Below, one piece after another: positions 55,301 through 64,000 of a stretch of 64,000 nt of DNA; positions within the stretch are counted from its first letter, which is position 1; every line of letters begins with the position of its first letter. Origin of the DNA: Bimastos eiseni (taxonomy: Eukaryota > Annelida > Clitellata > Crassiclitellata > Lumbricidae); the NCBI GenBank assembly GCA_959347315.1, contig OY365811.1:35263574-35327573 (forward strand). Direction: 5' to 3'. A program made the translations under genes and the position numbers. A model generated the notes under the pieces. That model saw only the letters and a list, made by a program, of their open reading frames with translations. It was not told the origin of the DNA and ran no database searches.

Positions 55301-58300
55301 ACATTAATTACATTGACAATGATGAGCAGAATTTCTTACCCAATCATATTTAGTACATGCTTATCGTTTAAGTGTTAAGAAGCTACAGCATGTTGAAATT
55401 CAATTAGGCAGTTAGTCGGTTGCTTACAGCGAGATGTTTGACAGCCAGGTATGTCGCTTTGTACCAGGCCTGTTCAAGTTTCAGCAGTTCCTCATGTGTC
55501 TCAATGCTCAAGCACTGACCACAACCATCGGCCGTTTCAATGATGAAACTGTTAGGACGATTGTCTACCAACTCCGACCCCTACAATTCAGACCATTGCT
55601 GAGTAAAACTTCATCAAAGACAACTGGCAATAGCAAAGGCATTATAGCCATACAATTCAGGTCAATGAGCAACTAATCTAATTTCAATCTGGTGGGCAGT
55701 GGAGGCTGTACACCAAAGTGTGATTAGCAATTGATTAGTACCTTACCTATTTATTTACATACTTACCTAGAGCCCTGTTATATTGTAACATACACGGCAA
55801 TAATAGTATATGGGAGCTTGCAAGAGAAACTGCATCCATCATCACAATTCCTAGCATGCAATTCAACAGGAAGCAAAAGTTCACAAAAGGTCACAGAAGG
55901 CAATATGAATAAGTGAACACTGTGTCAAGCAATCGAGCCACACACAATCACAACTGAAAACAACAATACATTGATTATAGTTCCTCATAGATTGATTAGA
56001 TTGTTGTTAAAAGCAATGTTACTCTTTGAGCTAGTCTTGTTAGCATCAAGTCAAACATGTTGTGGAGGATGTAGATGATGATAAAATTGATTTATCATTT
56101 GTTAACCTTCAGTATTTTGAAGACACACTCATAGATCTTACAGGATTTCTCACATTTTACCCAATCGCGCATTTTTACCTGTTGAGAAAAACAAACTCAC
56201 AAATAATTCACACAGGAATTTTAATTGTATTTGGCATGTAGGTACGAATAAACAAAAGAAATGTTTGCAAAGAATGAATTAATTTGTTGACATCCCTAAT
56301 AGACCTACAATTGACCATCAGTGAAACAATGCAGGCCCAATAAATATGGTCATCTAGAAAATCACCAATGCCAGGTCTATATCCTGTATCCCTAACATCC
56401 TAATCTTCATTCATTCATTCACTCTGAGAATTTATATAGCGCCAATTTGAGAAACCCTTTTAGGAGCACTCTCAGCCTATGCATAACCAAAGAAAAAGGG
56501 GCTAAATGATAAAGACAAACAGAAATTAAATCTCAGAATGCAACGAAACAAAGATGTATCAGCTGTATTTCAGATTCAACATCAACTGCCAGAAGGTAGA
56601 TTCTTACTTCACAGCAATGAGTGACTGGGGAGACACCAAGGAATTCCAGAAGAATAAACGAGCTATTCCAAAGCACCCCATTAGTAGTTCTTTAAGGTTG
56701 CTCACATCAAAACTTAAGAATCATCCATTTCAAACTACTCACCCCAATGCCCAATTCACACTAACTCTAGTCTATTGTATTCGACCTGGCCTTGATAAGG
56801 GATTACAACTTGCTAAACAGTTCCACTTAAAGCGATCATCGATTAGCGGCCTTGTGCATCATTATAATCTCAGCTACAAAGCAGAACATTTATAACGACA
56901 TCCCAGATCACAGTTCAGGAGTGGAACGCTCTGGTGATATGAAATTGTTTACAAAACATTCCTATGCAAATTCCTAGGTGAACATGACTATTCTCAGCAC
57001 AGAATTTACTTGTATTAATTGAAATTTGAACTTTCGAATACCTGAAATCCGATATTTCATTAAGTAATGGTCGCAATTTGAATTCACATCATATTAGGCA
57101 GAGCTAATTTAATATGCAAATCAGGCACCTTAGTTATAAAACCACGGCATGACAGGAAGCGCCTGCCAGCTGGAACGCTCGCAATTGGAACATCATCGGG
57201 TAGAGCTACAGGGAAACAATTTCATGAAGGAAGTGGCACATCCACTCAGTTCAAAATTCAATCCCAAGCAAAGCTGGGTTTTAAGGATAGTATTGCCATG
57301 GACTGGAGCAAGACTGCAGTTCAAGTGCATCATGGCACAGCTGCATGTAACATTGTACAGGCCGTTTCCCGTCATGAACCGCAATACCAACCGGTGGCAT
57401 GTCGTAGAACGAGACGTCAGATCCCTTGAGAGAGAAGAACACTCGTCGCCAATCAATGGTCGTCGTCTCTGATTGCTGACATTTCTCTGTCATCCAACAC
57501 ATGTACATCACCTGAACAACAAGGAACCAGTCCATCTCCATAATCGGAGAGACATGCGTGTGTATATGTATAATTGTATATGTGTGTGTAGGCACGTGCT
57601 TGTACCTATGAATGTGTGTATACTAGTGTAGATTCATGTATGCATGTTTATATGCATGTATGCGGTAGTTACATGTGTAGATATGTTTGTATGTACGTGT
57701 GTGTGTGTGCATGTATCTAAACACTTATTTGATACACTGTAGTTCGAGTACCTCATGAATGTGCTGAGTATAATGCTAGCTGGAGAGGCATTAAAGTTAA
57801 TTAAACAAAAAGAAGTGTGTGAAAGGTTGGCAATTTCATTTCCTAACTCTTGACATGTGAGGGTGGGAACCCAACCCTCTCCCTTGCCACCTAACCCTTT
57901 CATGAACAGTGTTAATAAAACAGTACGTGATCTGATTATTCATTTCATAAGTGAATTATGTAGAACACCTGGGGCAGAACTCTCATAATATCATTCTGAT
58001 GGGGAGTAGAACCAAGAAGTCATCGGCCATACAGCACACTCACCGCTGGTCTACAGAGAATTATGAAACATCACCACCAAACACTAAACCTCTTCATATT
58101 TCTGTCCTTACAATTTTCAGAATTATTGACCAAAAGCATAATTATTTTCTAACTCAAAGTCCCATTTAATGACAGTTGATTTCATCCGACTCACTTTAAG
58201 CCAGTCCAAAAGTGCAGCCAAACCCCGTTCAGCATAAGTAACTCATCAAATCCGGTGACGAACTGCTCAATCCAGACTAACATTCACTCCAAATTGAGGG

Positions 58301-61300
58301 TTAAGACACTTCAAACACTTAGAACACACGAGAAACGTTGCCAAAAATCTCAACATCGAAAAAATTCTGCCCGATATTTGTGTGAATATTCTTTCACGTA
58401 TTATATTCCTTGAAAGAAACATCCTTTGCACAGCTACAGAGCATCAATTCCATCAGATCACAAATACAGTGGAAACTGAAAACTTCAAGTAAATGATGCA
58501 AAAGTCAAACAGAGAAAACATCAGCAGATACAAATGCCCTGCCCAACACTTTGAGCCAATCGTGCAAAATACCAATGAAAACCAATTTCAAACAGTCGAT
58601 GTAATGGCGTTATATAAATACAGATGGCACTAACCCTTTCATGTGGCAGAAGAGGTCCATTGGTCAACGTAATCTACAAAAACAACGACGACGACAGAGG
58701 AATGCAGCTGCTAAATTATTGAGCATTTCTAGTGGCACTTCTCTTGCACATCTGCATGCATTCCTTTCTTTTTTTTATTGGCAGACAGAATAAGGACGAA
58801 AGCCGTTTAAATTCACAGACAGGCACCAAAATAGAGAGACACACAGACTGACTGATAGAGTGATAGAAAGAGAGACAGGCACACAAGTCTTAAACACATG
58901 AAATTATTGTGTCTGCACAACTCCAAGCAGGGTAAAATCAACAGCCTTAAGTGTGCCCGTTGCTTACTTAGCCCCTACCCTGGATCAAGAAAATCAGTGA
59001 CTTTATAGTTTCGAAAATGAACTCTGAACAGTGCCTGGAGGATCATGTTTTGTAGACCATGATGGTAGTAGTCCCTAGTGGTAACAGTACAATGATAAAT
59101 TAATTAATATATACCAAGGAACTTGTATGATGGGGCTGGCACAATTTCCTTGCCATGAATCTCAAGTTTAGCCTTCGACATTGAAACAAATTAGCAAGGC
59201 AAACAAAACAAGTCATAATTGGATTTATTTAAGTTAAAAGAAAACATTTGTCCCATAAGCCATGTTTTTCATTATCAATTCACATTTTACACATTCAATG
59301 AGAGAGGATATTGATGGAGCACCTCTGAGTAGATATCTTGAAGGAGGCCATATTAAGCTTCATTGATTGACTGATTGATTGATTGATTTGTAGGACATAA
59401 ATGCCTCAGTGTCATCAGCACACAAAACAAAATACAACTGATCCTAGCTCCATAATACATCACTTGTATATACTAAGAACAAAAGTGGTCCTAGCATTGG
59501 GCCCTGGGGTACACCACAACAAATGACCTACATGTCAGAATTGCCTTTATGTTAGAATTGTTTTATCTCAGAATGGCCTTTATGTCAAAATGACTTTTAT
59601 GCCAGAATAATAAACATACTGAGACCTGAAATTTAGGTAATCAGAAAACTCCTATAGCATCAAATGTCCAATACCGTAACGTATGATTCACAATGTCAAA
59701 TGCCTTTGACAGATCAAAAAATATTCCTATTAAGAATTTATCAAAGGATTCCAAGGTTCATCCTTGCATGTCCAGAGTGATCCCCCTTCTGGCTCGACAT
59801 ACTGTCAATAATTTTTAATAAACAGTGGTAAGTATGACAACCTACAGAGAGGGTATTCTGAGCCATAATGTTGTACTGAAAGCAGTGCATCCAATCATCA
59901 CAAGCCCGACGGTCTTCGAACTGGAGCGTTGCATAGCTGGCGCCATCTAGGCTCACCACCTCGAAACTATCTATGCTGAAATAAAGATAAGACACAGAAG
60001 GATCTAAGTGATGACGTGTTAACGATCTCATCTTGGGTATCTTTTGTATTAGAAAAGATCACCAGACAAATGTTATCCAGTTTCTAAACAACCTCTTGGA
60101 GAATGTAATCCACAGGGTGGTGAATGTGTGAAAGCGGGTGTTGACATAACTTCAGTCAGTGTTGTGGCAAGTAACCAATGATAGATTCATATAAAAATAA
60201 CAAAATATATAATTTATGATAGTAGAGAAACGAATGAAGTAGAATATATATCAAGATGAACCCCTGTACCATATACATTAGGCATAATCAGCCTAGCAAG
60301 AGCATCTAGTAGACCTATTAGGTATCAAGACTTCTCTGTAAGTGTAATTGCAAACATGAATTCCTATAGCGCCAATTCAACAAGAACTCATCAGATATGA
60401 GGCAGTCGGTTTGCATACCAGTCGTGACTACATAATTCAGGAATTTTATCTTGGCCTAGAACAGTCAATTAGGCCCAAGCTCCACTGTGACTTAATAAGC
60501 ATGACTTACAAGCTGACCTTAATTCTGTCGATCCATGTCTAAATCTGGAGACATATGCGCATAGCAACGGAATTGAGATGAAGGTCGTCCACTGTCGATC
60601 GAGATGGTATTCATTTCCATTTTCCTCTGTTACTCCCTACACAACACAAAGAGAATGGGACACAAAAACATATTTAGTTAGCTAATCAATAACTTCTGGA
60701 TGAGCGGTAGTCCAGTGGCAATTCTAGGGTTAGCATACTGGAATGGTGACCCAAGGGTTGGGGTTCAAACAACTGCAAGGACAGAAAGCATGCAGAATGT
60801 CTGCTCAACCTGTGCTACAAACCAGTCCATACCGATGGTAGGACCTTTTCGAGATTGAATGATGATTGTCGGTATGTCGTGCTCCTTGCATGGGGAGCTT
60901 AAATGGTGGGGCCCAAATAGGCAGAGTACATCAACATTACTAAGGGTGTAGCCGAAGATCAGGCAACTAACCCTCTGAGTAGGCAAAGCCAATAAACGGT
61001 TATATATTAATCTTCTACTTAGTATGTCTAATGTAACGAGCTGCGTTCTTCTCAGTATGATCTATGAATAAACTAAAATTGATTGATTGATCGACTGATT
61101 GAGGCAGTAGCAGAAATGACAAATGAAAGCTTTCCATTTTAAGACTAAGCGGCTTCAAGGCATCAAGTATAAGAAGCATGTAGATCTAATGTTCATTACC
61201 AATCCGTTATTCACGTCGTCTTTGGTTGAGCATTTTCCCATTCTTGATGTTCCTAAACACAAACATGAAAGACCAGTTTAAAGGTGATTTGGTGTCGCCC

Positions 61301-63046
61301 TCCTCCTTTCTCCAGGCTTGGGACTGGCACTGTCAAAGTCCAAACAGTGGCGGGGTTAAGATGATTAGCGTCACCCTCCTTTATCCAGGCCTGTTTACCC
61401 TCTAACAGTCTAAATGATTTGTTCTTCAATACATGATTGGCTGTAATTGGGTGACCTCATTAAGTGGTACATGAATGGCTGTAATTGGGTGACCTCATTC
61501 ATTAAGTCCTTCCAACTCAGTTCAATTCCAGTTGGATAATGACAAGGACCTATATAGCCTAAGCCAATGATGCTCTGCCACAAAGACACACATTTATATA
61601 GCACCTATAAAAAGCATACAGAAGAAAAAAACCTGAGGCAGCCACGGACATGAGTTGCAAGTGACTTCAGTTTCTTAGCCTCTGCATATGATGTTGGGTG
61701 GCCAATCTACCCTCTCATGGTCTCATCTTCCCATTATAGCAGAGCTGGCTGGTGCAAAGATGGGGCAGACATTCATGCCCTGGCAGGGATCAACATATTA
61801 ACATTTCGTATCTTGTTAATATTAAATTTTACTCTGGCGCCCTGCATGCATCACTGCCTCAGATTTACATTTACTTACATTACGTGTAACAAATGCTTAA
61901 AATTATATTAATAAACATGTTATTTTCACTTTTCACTAGCTGGTCCGGTGACCTGGAACGGCCTTCCAGTGGCACTGCATCTCGCGCCTATGTAGTATCT
62001 TGTCGATATGGTCTTGATGGGGTGCTATACAAAATTGCAATAATAATAATAATATTAGATAGGTATACATGTGAAATAGATGAAGGAAGACAAACAACAT
62101 TTCGCTGACTCACCCTTAGTTGTGAGGAAGTATGAAGCTGGTTGGAAGTACCTCACCCTGAGAGCAACATTATCCCCAGCCTTCTTCAGCACCATGACTG
62201 CCTCGTCGTGGCTCAGCGATTCAACGTTGACCCCATTAACCTTAGCAGAAATAACACAAAGTCATGTCAATTAATTAAGTCACTGTCCATCAATCTTGAA
62301 CATGTCGTTAAGTGCCAATGACTCAACAATATTAATATTACATCTATTAATATTAATATGTGCTAAAGAAGCTCCTGTCTCGGACTGCATGCATGATTCT
62401 ATGCACTGGCTTCCCATCTCGCAATGCATCAGCTATACAATAGCTGTGCTGGTCTGGCGATAACTTTTTGGCTCTGCTCCTACCTCTGTGGGAGCTTTGC
62501 TGACCTGTTTCAGCTCTGGCCCGTCATCGAGCTCCTCGTTCTTCCTCTGATGGTGAGCTACATTTGTTGGTCCTTCCACCTGAGAGATGTCACTGTTGCC
62601 AAGGAGTAATGCACCTTTGTTTTACACATTGCCAAAAGACTGTTTAACTGATGCCCTGTCATATTTGATCACATTACATTACACACATTACATTACATAT
62701 ATGGTCTTTGGAAGGAGGACAATATCAAATATAATTGTAATGTATTATTCTATTGCTTTATATATGACAGTGTGGATCAGACCTCTCCCTTGCCGGCTGA
62801 TCATCCCACTGACAATGTATGATCAAGGATAGCCTACAACTAGCCTACAATCATGATGTGTCAAAATACACTAAATAAAAGGCCTCCGTGGTGGCATTGT
62901 GGTCCATTGTGTGGCATAAAGTCAAATAAGATAATGGCAAATTAAGGGTATAGTGCCTAATTAGATGATGTGGACATCATGTGGTAGAAAGTTTCTACAT
63001 ACCTCTAGAATGGCATCACCAACAAACAGTTGGTCACTTTTGTCAG
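52344..63046 (-). CDS. SNTG: Gamma-syntrophin, C-terminal portion (12 exons); 5' part beyond right edge
   Basis: Exons in transcript order (minus strand): 63046-63003, 62240-62114, 61252-61200, 60636-60518, 59975-59846, 58673-58635, 57511-57392, 56178-56107, 55580-55428, 53916-53824, 53170-53060 and 52445-52344 (TGA). Phases chain throughout; about 387 residues are in the window. The first two exons give the second half of a PDZ domain (LFVGDAILEVNGVNVESLSH, then DEAVMVLKKAG). PH-type sequence follows (QWTTFISIPLLCAYVSRF; DSFEVVSLDGASYATLQFED). The syntrophin-unique C-terminus has GLTLDFSSGFCLYDS, WSYKFSQLKSSSD, and YCIHAFLSAKLASVDPIFL. The ending fits gamma-syntrophins better than alpha/beta. 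Known role: adaptor that binds dystrophin/dystrobrevin through its C-terminal part and channels or signalling proteins through PDZ. The PDZ GLGF loop exon must lie beyond 64000. Exon 61252-61200 is the least conserved. Confidence 0.93.
53644..53668. repeat. (TAA/ATT)n microsatellite
   Basis: AATAATAATAATAATTATTA then TTATTATT forms a small AT-only palindromic microsatellite in a syntrophin intron, followed by a TTATATTGCGCC fragment of family T at 53692-53703. Confidence 0.8.
54000..54775 (+). pseudogene. LINE (L2-like) remnant on plus strand, antisense to syntrophin
   Basis: Plus-strand readings give TKIPKHNHIIPLFKSLQ near 54165-54220 (compare [15 protein letters not shown] at 16800 and TRTPRHRHFTHIF at 51230) and PSGVWNKFLPLQ near 54418-54455, the WN.LP motif close to the C-terminus. 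An open frame 54453-54773 follows (with LKQFSHKTYPIHPLP and LKSIRSALIRTCAQ), probably the 3' end of the same element read in a drifting frame. There is no catalytic domain. It lies in a syntrophin intron. Confidence 0.7.
54896..54963. mobile_element. Short palindromic repeat (family F), copy 2
   Basis: AACCCTTTAATGACTTGCC on the left and CGCTGATCATTAAAGTGTTA on the right are inverted relative to each other. The centre aligns with 13738-13807 (both have TTTCC..TACATTT). A family-E repeat follows immediately at 54968-55033, so E and F may be parts of one larger element here. Confidence 0.5.
54968..55033 (+). repeat. Family-E short interspersed repeat, copy 3
   Basis: GGTGCCCATTCAAGTGGGCA, then GCAGTGGAGAAGGATCTCAT, then CCGACAAATTCATTGAAAGT. 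It is the best match to the copy at 45214-45275. CCCATTCAAGTGGG is a small inverted repeat within it. Confidence 0.5.
56408..56480 (-). repeat. Family-T tail with (CATT)n microsatellite
   Basis: (CATT)n at 56408-56420, then GAGAATTTATATAGCGCCAA, TTTGAGAAACCCTTTTAGGA and GCACTCTCAGCC. It sits between syntrophin exons. A 113-codon open frame just after it (56554) has no family features and is not called. Confidence 0.6.
57545..57720. repeat. TG/TATG-rich low-complexity tract
   Basis: Irregular TGTG, TATG and GTATGTA runs follow the acceptor side of the syntrophin exon at 57392-57511. It has no period and no coding content. Confidence 0.8.
59315..59388 (+). repeat. Family-T tail, plus orientation, with (ATTG)n end
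   Basis: GGAGCACCTCTGAGTAGATA, then TCTTGAAGGAGGCCATATTA, AGCTTC and (ATTG)n at 59362-59386. It matches the 48112 copy almost base for base through the loop (CTCTGAGTAGATATCTTGAAG). Confidence 0.7.
60705..60990 (+). mobile_element. Probable tRNA-derived SINE (family S3)
   Basis: The head has A-box-like AGTCCAGTGGCAATTCTAGG then GTTAGCATACTGG, and B-box-like GGGGTTCAAACAAC about 30 bases later. A body of about 220 bases follows (ATGTCTGCTCAACCTG, GTGGGGCCCAAATAGG, GCCGAAGATCAGGCAAC). No second copy was found in the window and no clear tail is present, so this rests on the promoter boxes. It lies in a syntrophin intron. Confidence 0.45.
61631..61800 (-). repeat. Family-D interspersed repeat, minus-strand copy
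   Basis: On the minus strand, CCCTGCCAGGGCATGAATG is followed about 100 bases later by GCAGAGGCTAAGAAACTGAA, GTCACTTGCAACTCATG and TCCGTGGCTGCCTCAGG. Both blocks match the copy at 9091-9290 in order and spacing. Confidence 0.65.
61938..62065 (+). pseudogene. LINE C-terminus and 3' tail fragment with (AAT)n
   Basis: Plus-strand AGPVTWNGLPVALHLAPM is a typical reverse-transcriptase C-terminal WN.LP motif. After a stop, CTTGATGGGGTGCTATACAA then (AAT)n closes the element. The GGTGCTATA..AA end resembles the family-T tail end. It lies 50 bases from the donor side of the syntrophin PDZ exon 62114-62240. Confidence 0.7.
62380..62560 (+). pseudogene. LINE reverse transcriptase fragment
   Basis: Plus-strand reading gives MHWLPISQCISYTIAVLVWR. 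This is the conserved LHWLP-x-x-x-RI-x-YKIA-x-LVWR segment seen downstream of the catalytic core in L2-type elements. A stop follows at once, and the remaining sequence (GSAPTSVGALLTCF) continues out of frame. It belongs 5' of the type of fragment seen at 61938, so the two are separate insertions or a rearranged copy. Confidence 0.65.
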
Positions 63047-63574
63047 CTGAAAAAGAAAGCATTGAAACGTCATTGAAACGCAATCGCAAGTCAATCGCTA
63101 AGATATTAGTCAACGATGAAACAATTGCGCTACAAAACTCACATCCACCTTTTTATTTTGAATGATTTAAAGAATTTAAAGAGCAACAAAATCATATATA
63201 ATTATGAATTATCAATCAGCGACAAGCAATGCACAAAGCCATCATTGCTGGAATCAATTAAATAAAAGAAATGCTAATCACCAAAACAAAAACAGAAGCC
63301 ATCTGTATCAAAACTAGGAGTAAAAACAGTGCAATAAGAAGGTTAAAAAATCAGAACACTGAAACAAGAAGCCGTTGTTGATGGCACAACCATTTCATGC
63401 AATAGATTGCTTGCCCCTAGACATAGGTGCAAACATCATAGGTTATACAGTACATCTTGCTGAAAACAACAATAATTGAAAATGCATAATCAAAGGAGTC
63501 TGAGTAAAAGAATACTTATTACAATCATTATTGTTGCAATTACTAATTTCCATCATTTTATCATTGTTATTGTA

Positions 63575-63610
63575 TCATCATCAACGTCGTCATCATCATC
63601 ATCACCCCCA
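63575..63610. repeat. (ATC)n microsatellite clusters at right edge
   Basis: TCATCATCATCATCACC occurs here, and longer ATC/GTC-mixed clusters occur at 63882-63968 (ATCATCATCGTCGTCGTC). They have no gene content and are outside the recognised syntrophin exons. Confidence 0.85.
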
Positions 63611-63654
63611 CCACCGCCAGTGGCACCACCATCATCATATTCGTATCGGTTGTG

Positions 63655-63812
63655 TGCTGTCCTTCCATCTGGAATGACCTCCCAAATGAGCTCTGCTTTT
63701 TATATGTGGCTCAATCAAACGTCCAACCAGCAGGGTTTTACAAATCGCTCAAGTCTTTTTCTTTAGTCTTGGCTGAGCTGAGAGTGCTCCTGAGTAGGTT
63801 TTTAAAGAGGTG

Positions 63813-63856
<44 letters not shown>
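63655..63856 (+). pseudogene. LINE C-terminus joined to a family-T tail and (TA)n
   Basis: LPSIWNDLPNELC and FYKSLKSFSL are the C-terminal WN.LP and (F)K..LK motifs of a LINE reverse transcriptase. They lead directly into GAGAGTGCTCCTGAGTAGGT then TTTTAAAGAGGTGCTATATA and a 40-base (TA)n. This is the one place in the window where the family-T tail is still attached to coding sequence, and it identifies the tail as a LINE 3' end. Confidence 0.75.
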
Positions 63857-63859
<3 letters not shown>

Positions 63860-64000
63860 GAACGAATGAATGAATCATTGTGTCATCATCGTATCATCAT
63901 CGTATCATCATCATCATCATCGTCGTCGTCATCATCATCATCATCCATCGTCGTCGTCATCATCATCACATCATTAGTATTCACAGCCTTGGTTATTTAT

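Noticed and set aside
56554..56895. 113-codon plus-strand open frame
   Set aside because: It is antisense within a syntrophin intron, with no recognisable domain, splice context or codon signature.
63047..64000. Exon for the first half of the syntrophin PDZ domain
   Set aside because: No minus-strand frame with a carboxylate-binding loop or a following ISKI-like strand was found. The stretch holds a LINE end and microsatellites, so the exon is probably beyond the window.

Overview
The window is animal nuclear DNA: AT-rich, with intron-dense protein genes, GT-AG introns of a few hundred bases to several kb, and many transposon remnants. It carries parts or all of four conserved metazoan genes. 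From left to right they are an actin-binding LIM protein (ABLIM family, + strand, 3' half only, 579-24033), ZGPAT (+ strand, complete, 33281-43083), NUBPL (- strand, complete, 43170-49668) and a gamma-syntrophin (- strand, 3' portion, 52344-63046, running off the right edge). I joined every exon by hand from reading frame, splice sites and intron phase. The phases chain without a break in all four genes, and the complete ones give proteins of ordinary family length (ZGPAT 582 aa, NUBPL 322 aa). The single-copy gene set and the repeat types (L2/CR1-like LINE fragments, tRNA-derived SINEs, hAT-type MITEs, tri- and tetranucleotide microsatellites) fit a marine invertebrate bilaterian. The sequence alone does not fix the phylum.

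Layout. 1-24 kb: ABLIM exons after the LIM domains through to the C-terminal villin headpiece. They lie in introns that hold a truncated CR1-like LINE (about 5180-5955), a hAT-type MITE nested in an older repeat (4211-4606), a SINE with a triplicated tRNA-like head (13302-13636), a 41-bp minisatellite (16360-16756) and a 1.2-kb, 18-bp minisatellite (18963-20190). 24-33.3 kb: about 9 kb of intergenic DNA with a SINE, a terminal-inverted-repeat element and a hAT MITE with a perfect 8-bp target duplication. 33.3-43.1 kb: ZGPAT in 13 exons, with two probable GC-AG introns, one of them half filled by a 19-bp array. 43.2-49.7 kb: NUBPL in ten exons. Its 3' end faces that of ZGPAT across only 86 bp, and the two poly(A) signals are interleaved. 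49.7-52.3 kb: intergenic, mostly a LINE remnant. 52.3-64 kb: gamma-syntrophin exons for the second half of the PDZ domain, the PH region and the C-terminal syntrophin-unique region.

The genes are not an operon and have unrelated jobs: actin cytoskeleton, transcription/RNA regulation, mitochondrial complex I Fe-S assembly, and dystrophin-complex scaffolding. I saw no new enzymatic or defence system. The unusual material is in the repeats: a recurrent stem-loop LINE 3' tail, tandem SINE heads, datable nested MITEs and unusually uniform minisatellites. The ZGPAT-NUBPL convergent junction and the GC-AG introns are also notable.
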